DNA of 64,000 nucleotides from CAVTWY01 sp963738575. GTDB lineage: Bacteria; Pseudomonadota; Gammaproteobacteria; Burkholderiales; Burkholderiaceae_C. The notes under the pieces are model-generated. The model worked only from the letters and a program-made list of their open reading frames with translations, ran no database searches and had not been told where the DNA came from. Every line of letters starts with the position of its first letter. The stretch's first letter is position 1. A program made the translations under genes and the position numbers. Location: assembly GCA_963738575.1 (NCBI GenBank), contig CAVTWY010000002.1:1364001-1428000 (forward strand). The letters run 5' to 3'. This document shows positions 62,785-64,000 of the stretch, in pieces.

Positions 62785-64000
62785 ATGCAATCAGCCAACG
62801 ATGACAACGTCGATCCACGCGCCAACGCGTGGTGGACGCGTTTGCACGTTGCATTGATGCCTGACTACAACCGAAGGGCGGCGTCCTTTTGGTGGCTCTT
62901 GGTCATCATTGGCAGTGTCACCTTGATGTGGGCGGCAAAATGCGTGGCACTGATGCCATGGTCGTCACAAATGCAGGTGATCGTCGGCACCTTGATTGCA
63001 GCAGGTGCAGGCTTCTTTCCGTTGCGCGTTCCGCACTCCAAGAATTCTTTCGTAGCAGGCGAAATCTTCATCTTCTTGCTGCTGCTGATCAACAGCACCG
63101 AAGCGGCCGTCATCGCAGCAACCGGCGAGGCCTTGGTGGGTTCTTGGCGCACGTCCAAGCGCTGGACCAGCCGAATCGTGAGCCCATCCGTCGCAGCGGT
63201 GTCGATGCTGATCGTCGGCACCTTGTTGCATGCTGCGTTGAATCAGCTCGAACACTACGGATTTGCCAACCAAGGTTTGGTGCTGACGGTATCCATGGTG
63301 TGCGCCGTGGTTTACTTTCTGATCACCGCAACGCTGGTGTCTACCGTGCTTCGCTTGAAGCGAAACGCACCGTTTGACGTTAAAGAACTTTTCAACAACT
63401 TCACCTGGGTGGGCATCACCTACGCTGGCAGTGCCTCCATTGCGGCTCTACTATTCCTGAGCTTCAAGCAGACTGGCATTGGTGTTTTGCTTGCTGCCGC
63501 ACCGGTTCTCGCAATGTTGCTGTCGACATTGCACTACTACTTCCGACAACAAGAAACTGCCCAAGCAGCCCAGCGCACGCGCGTCGACTCCGCCATGCGG
63601 GAGGCTGAGGTTGCCGCAAGACACATGCGTGAAATGGCAGAAAGCGAGCGACGCTTTCACAGCGCATTCACCCACGCCTCGATTGGCATGGCATTGGTCA
63701 CTGTCGAGGGCCGCGTGCTGCAGGCCAACCTTTCGCTCGAAGCCATCCTTGGTTTTTCGGCGTCTGAACTGATCGGCAGGGACTTCAGCGAAAACATCAT
63801 GACGGCAGAGCGCCACTTGTTGCGCACGCAATTGCAACGCGCCCACCGCCACGAAGTCGAAGCGTTTGGTGTTGAGCTCAATTGCCTTCACAAAGACGGC
63901 CGCGATGTCAGCGTCTCGTTGCATTGCAGTTTCTTTTCCGAGCCCCATTCGTCCGCCCCTTGTTTGATTCTGCAGGTGCAGGACATTTCGGCGCGGCGGC
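62785..64000 (+). CDS. Membrane-bound PAS-domain sensor (truncated by window edge)
   Basis: At least 405 residues are encoded before the window ends. A short cytoplasmic start is followed by about six to eight hydrophobic spans (about residues 35-265, e.g. FWWLLVIIGSVTLMWAA and AGEIFIFLLLLI), a coiled region (about 265-295), and a PAS domain (FHSAFTHASIGMALVTVEGR, then FSASELIGRDF). This layout is common in diguanylate cyclases, phosphodiesterases and histidine kinases. The output domain is beyond the window. Confidence 0.75.
   Translation, partial: MQSANDDNVDPRANAWWTRLHVALMPDYNRRAASFWWLLVIIGSVTLMWAAKCVALMPWSSQMQVIVGTLIAAGAGFFPLRVPHSKNSFVAGEIFIFLLLLINSTEAAVIAATGEALVGSWRTSKRWTSRIVSPSVAAVSMLIVGTLLHAALNQLEHYGFANQGLVLTVSMVCAVVYFLITATLVSTVLRLKRNAPFDVKELFNNFTWVGITYAGSASIAALLFLSFKQTGIGVLLAAAPVLAMLLSTLHYYFRQQETAQAAQRTRVDSAMREAEVAARHMREMAESERRFHSAFTHASIGMALVTVEGRVLQANLSLEAILGFSASELIGRDFSENIMTAERHLLRTQLQRAHRHEVEAFGVELNCLHKDGRDVSVSLHCSFFSEPHSSAPCLILQVQDISARR

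Overview
This 64 kb window looks like chromosome of a GC-rich betaproteobacterium of the order Burkholderiales, probably Comamonadaceae or a close relative. The evidence is five Bug/TctC-type solute-binding proteins in the first 19 kb, the housekeeping order glyA-nrdR-(minor pilins)-ribD-ribBA-ribH-nusB, an edd-eda pair, and a ybgC-tolQ-tolR-tolA operon. No rRNA, tRNA, CRISPR array or intact insertion sequence was found.

Region 1 (1-10.9 kb) is a catabolic cluster: a divergent IclR regulator (cut by the window edge), acyl-CoA ligase, MaoC-type hydratase, class III CoA-transferase, Bug protein, a LysR remnant, a ketopantoate-reductase-family enzyme, LysR, HMG-CoA-lyase-family enzyme, a second CoA-transferase and a second Bug protein. 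Capture, CoA activation, hydration and C-C cleavage together suggest CoA-dependent breakdown of a branched or dicarboxylic acid. Lysine AAA and leucine TTG codons are noticeably rarer here than downstream, and the region ends near an 8-bp inverted repeat at about 10.97-11.03 kb.

Region 2 (11.2-22.0 kb) is a second catabolic region: three more Bug proteins, LysR, a carboxymuconolactone-decarboxylase-family protein, a TIM-barrel amidohydrolase, GST, CoA-transferase, a tannase/feruloyl-esterase-family lipoprotein, an alpha/beta hydrolase whose nucleophile position is alanine, and an enoyl-CoA hydratase. Aromatic-ester or lactone catabolism is plausible.

Region 3 (22.4-36.6 kb) holds tonB-exbB-exbD-exbD plus a periplasmic repeat protein, a run of small-molecule enzymes (MBL hydrolase, SDR, thioesterase, glyoxalase I), the Entner-Doudoroff pair edd-eda, a ChaC-type cyclotransferase, a MobA-like nucleotidyltransferase, pdxH, ubiD and a lytic transglycosylase. 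Between the convergent pdxH and ubiD lies a dense array of small hairpins.

Region 4 (36.6-45.8 kb) contains glyA (with a visible promoter and a structured leader), nrdR, five tightly packed type IV pilus minor-pilin genes, and ribD-ribBA-ribH-nusB.

Region 5 (46-64 kb) contains a PEGA-domain Ser/Thr kinase with a small lipoprotein, ybgC-tolQRA without tolB/pal, a pcp/CDP-alcohol transferase/DUF3047 operon, a stand-alone MshEN-like protein, tungstate-type ABC genes without a binding protein, paired acyl-CoA dehydrogenases, DUF1304, an S58 peptidase, a subtilisin with a C-terminal VxSEGL repeat, an RsuA-type pseudouridine synthase, and the start of a membrane-bound PAS sensor that runs off the window. 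The most distinctive signals are the 33.6-33.73 kb hairpin array, the VxSEGL repeat, the stand-alone MshEN protein, the Asp-to-Ala hydrolase and the compositional junction near 11 kb.
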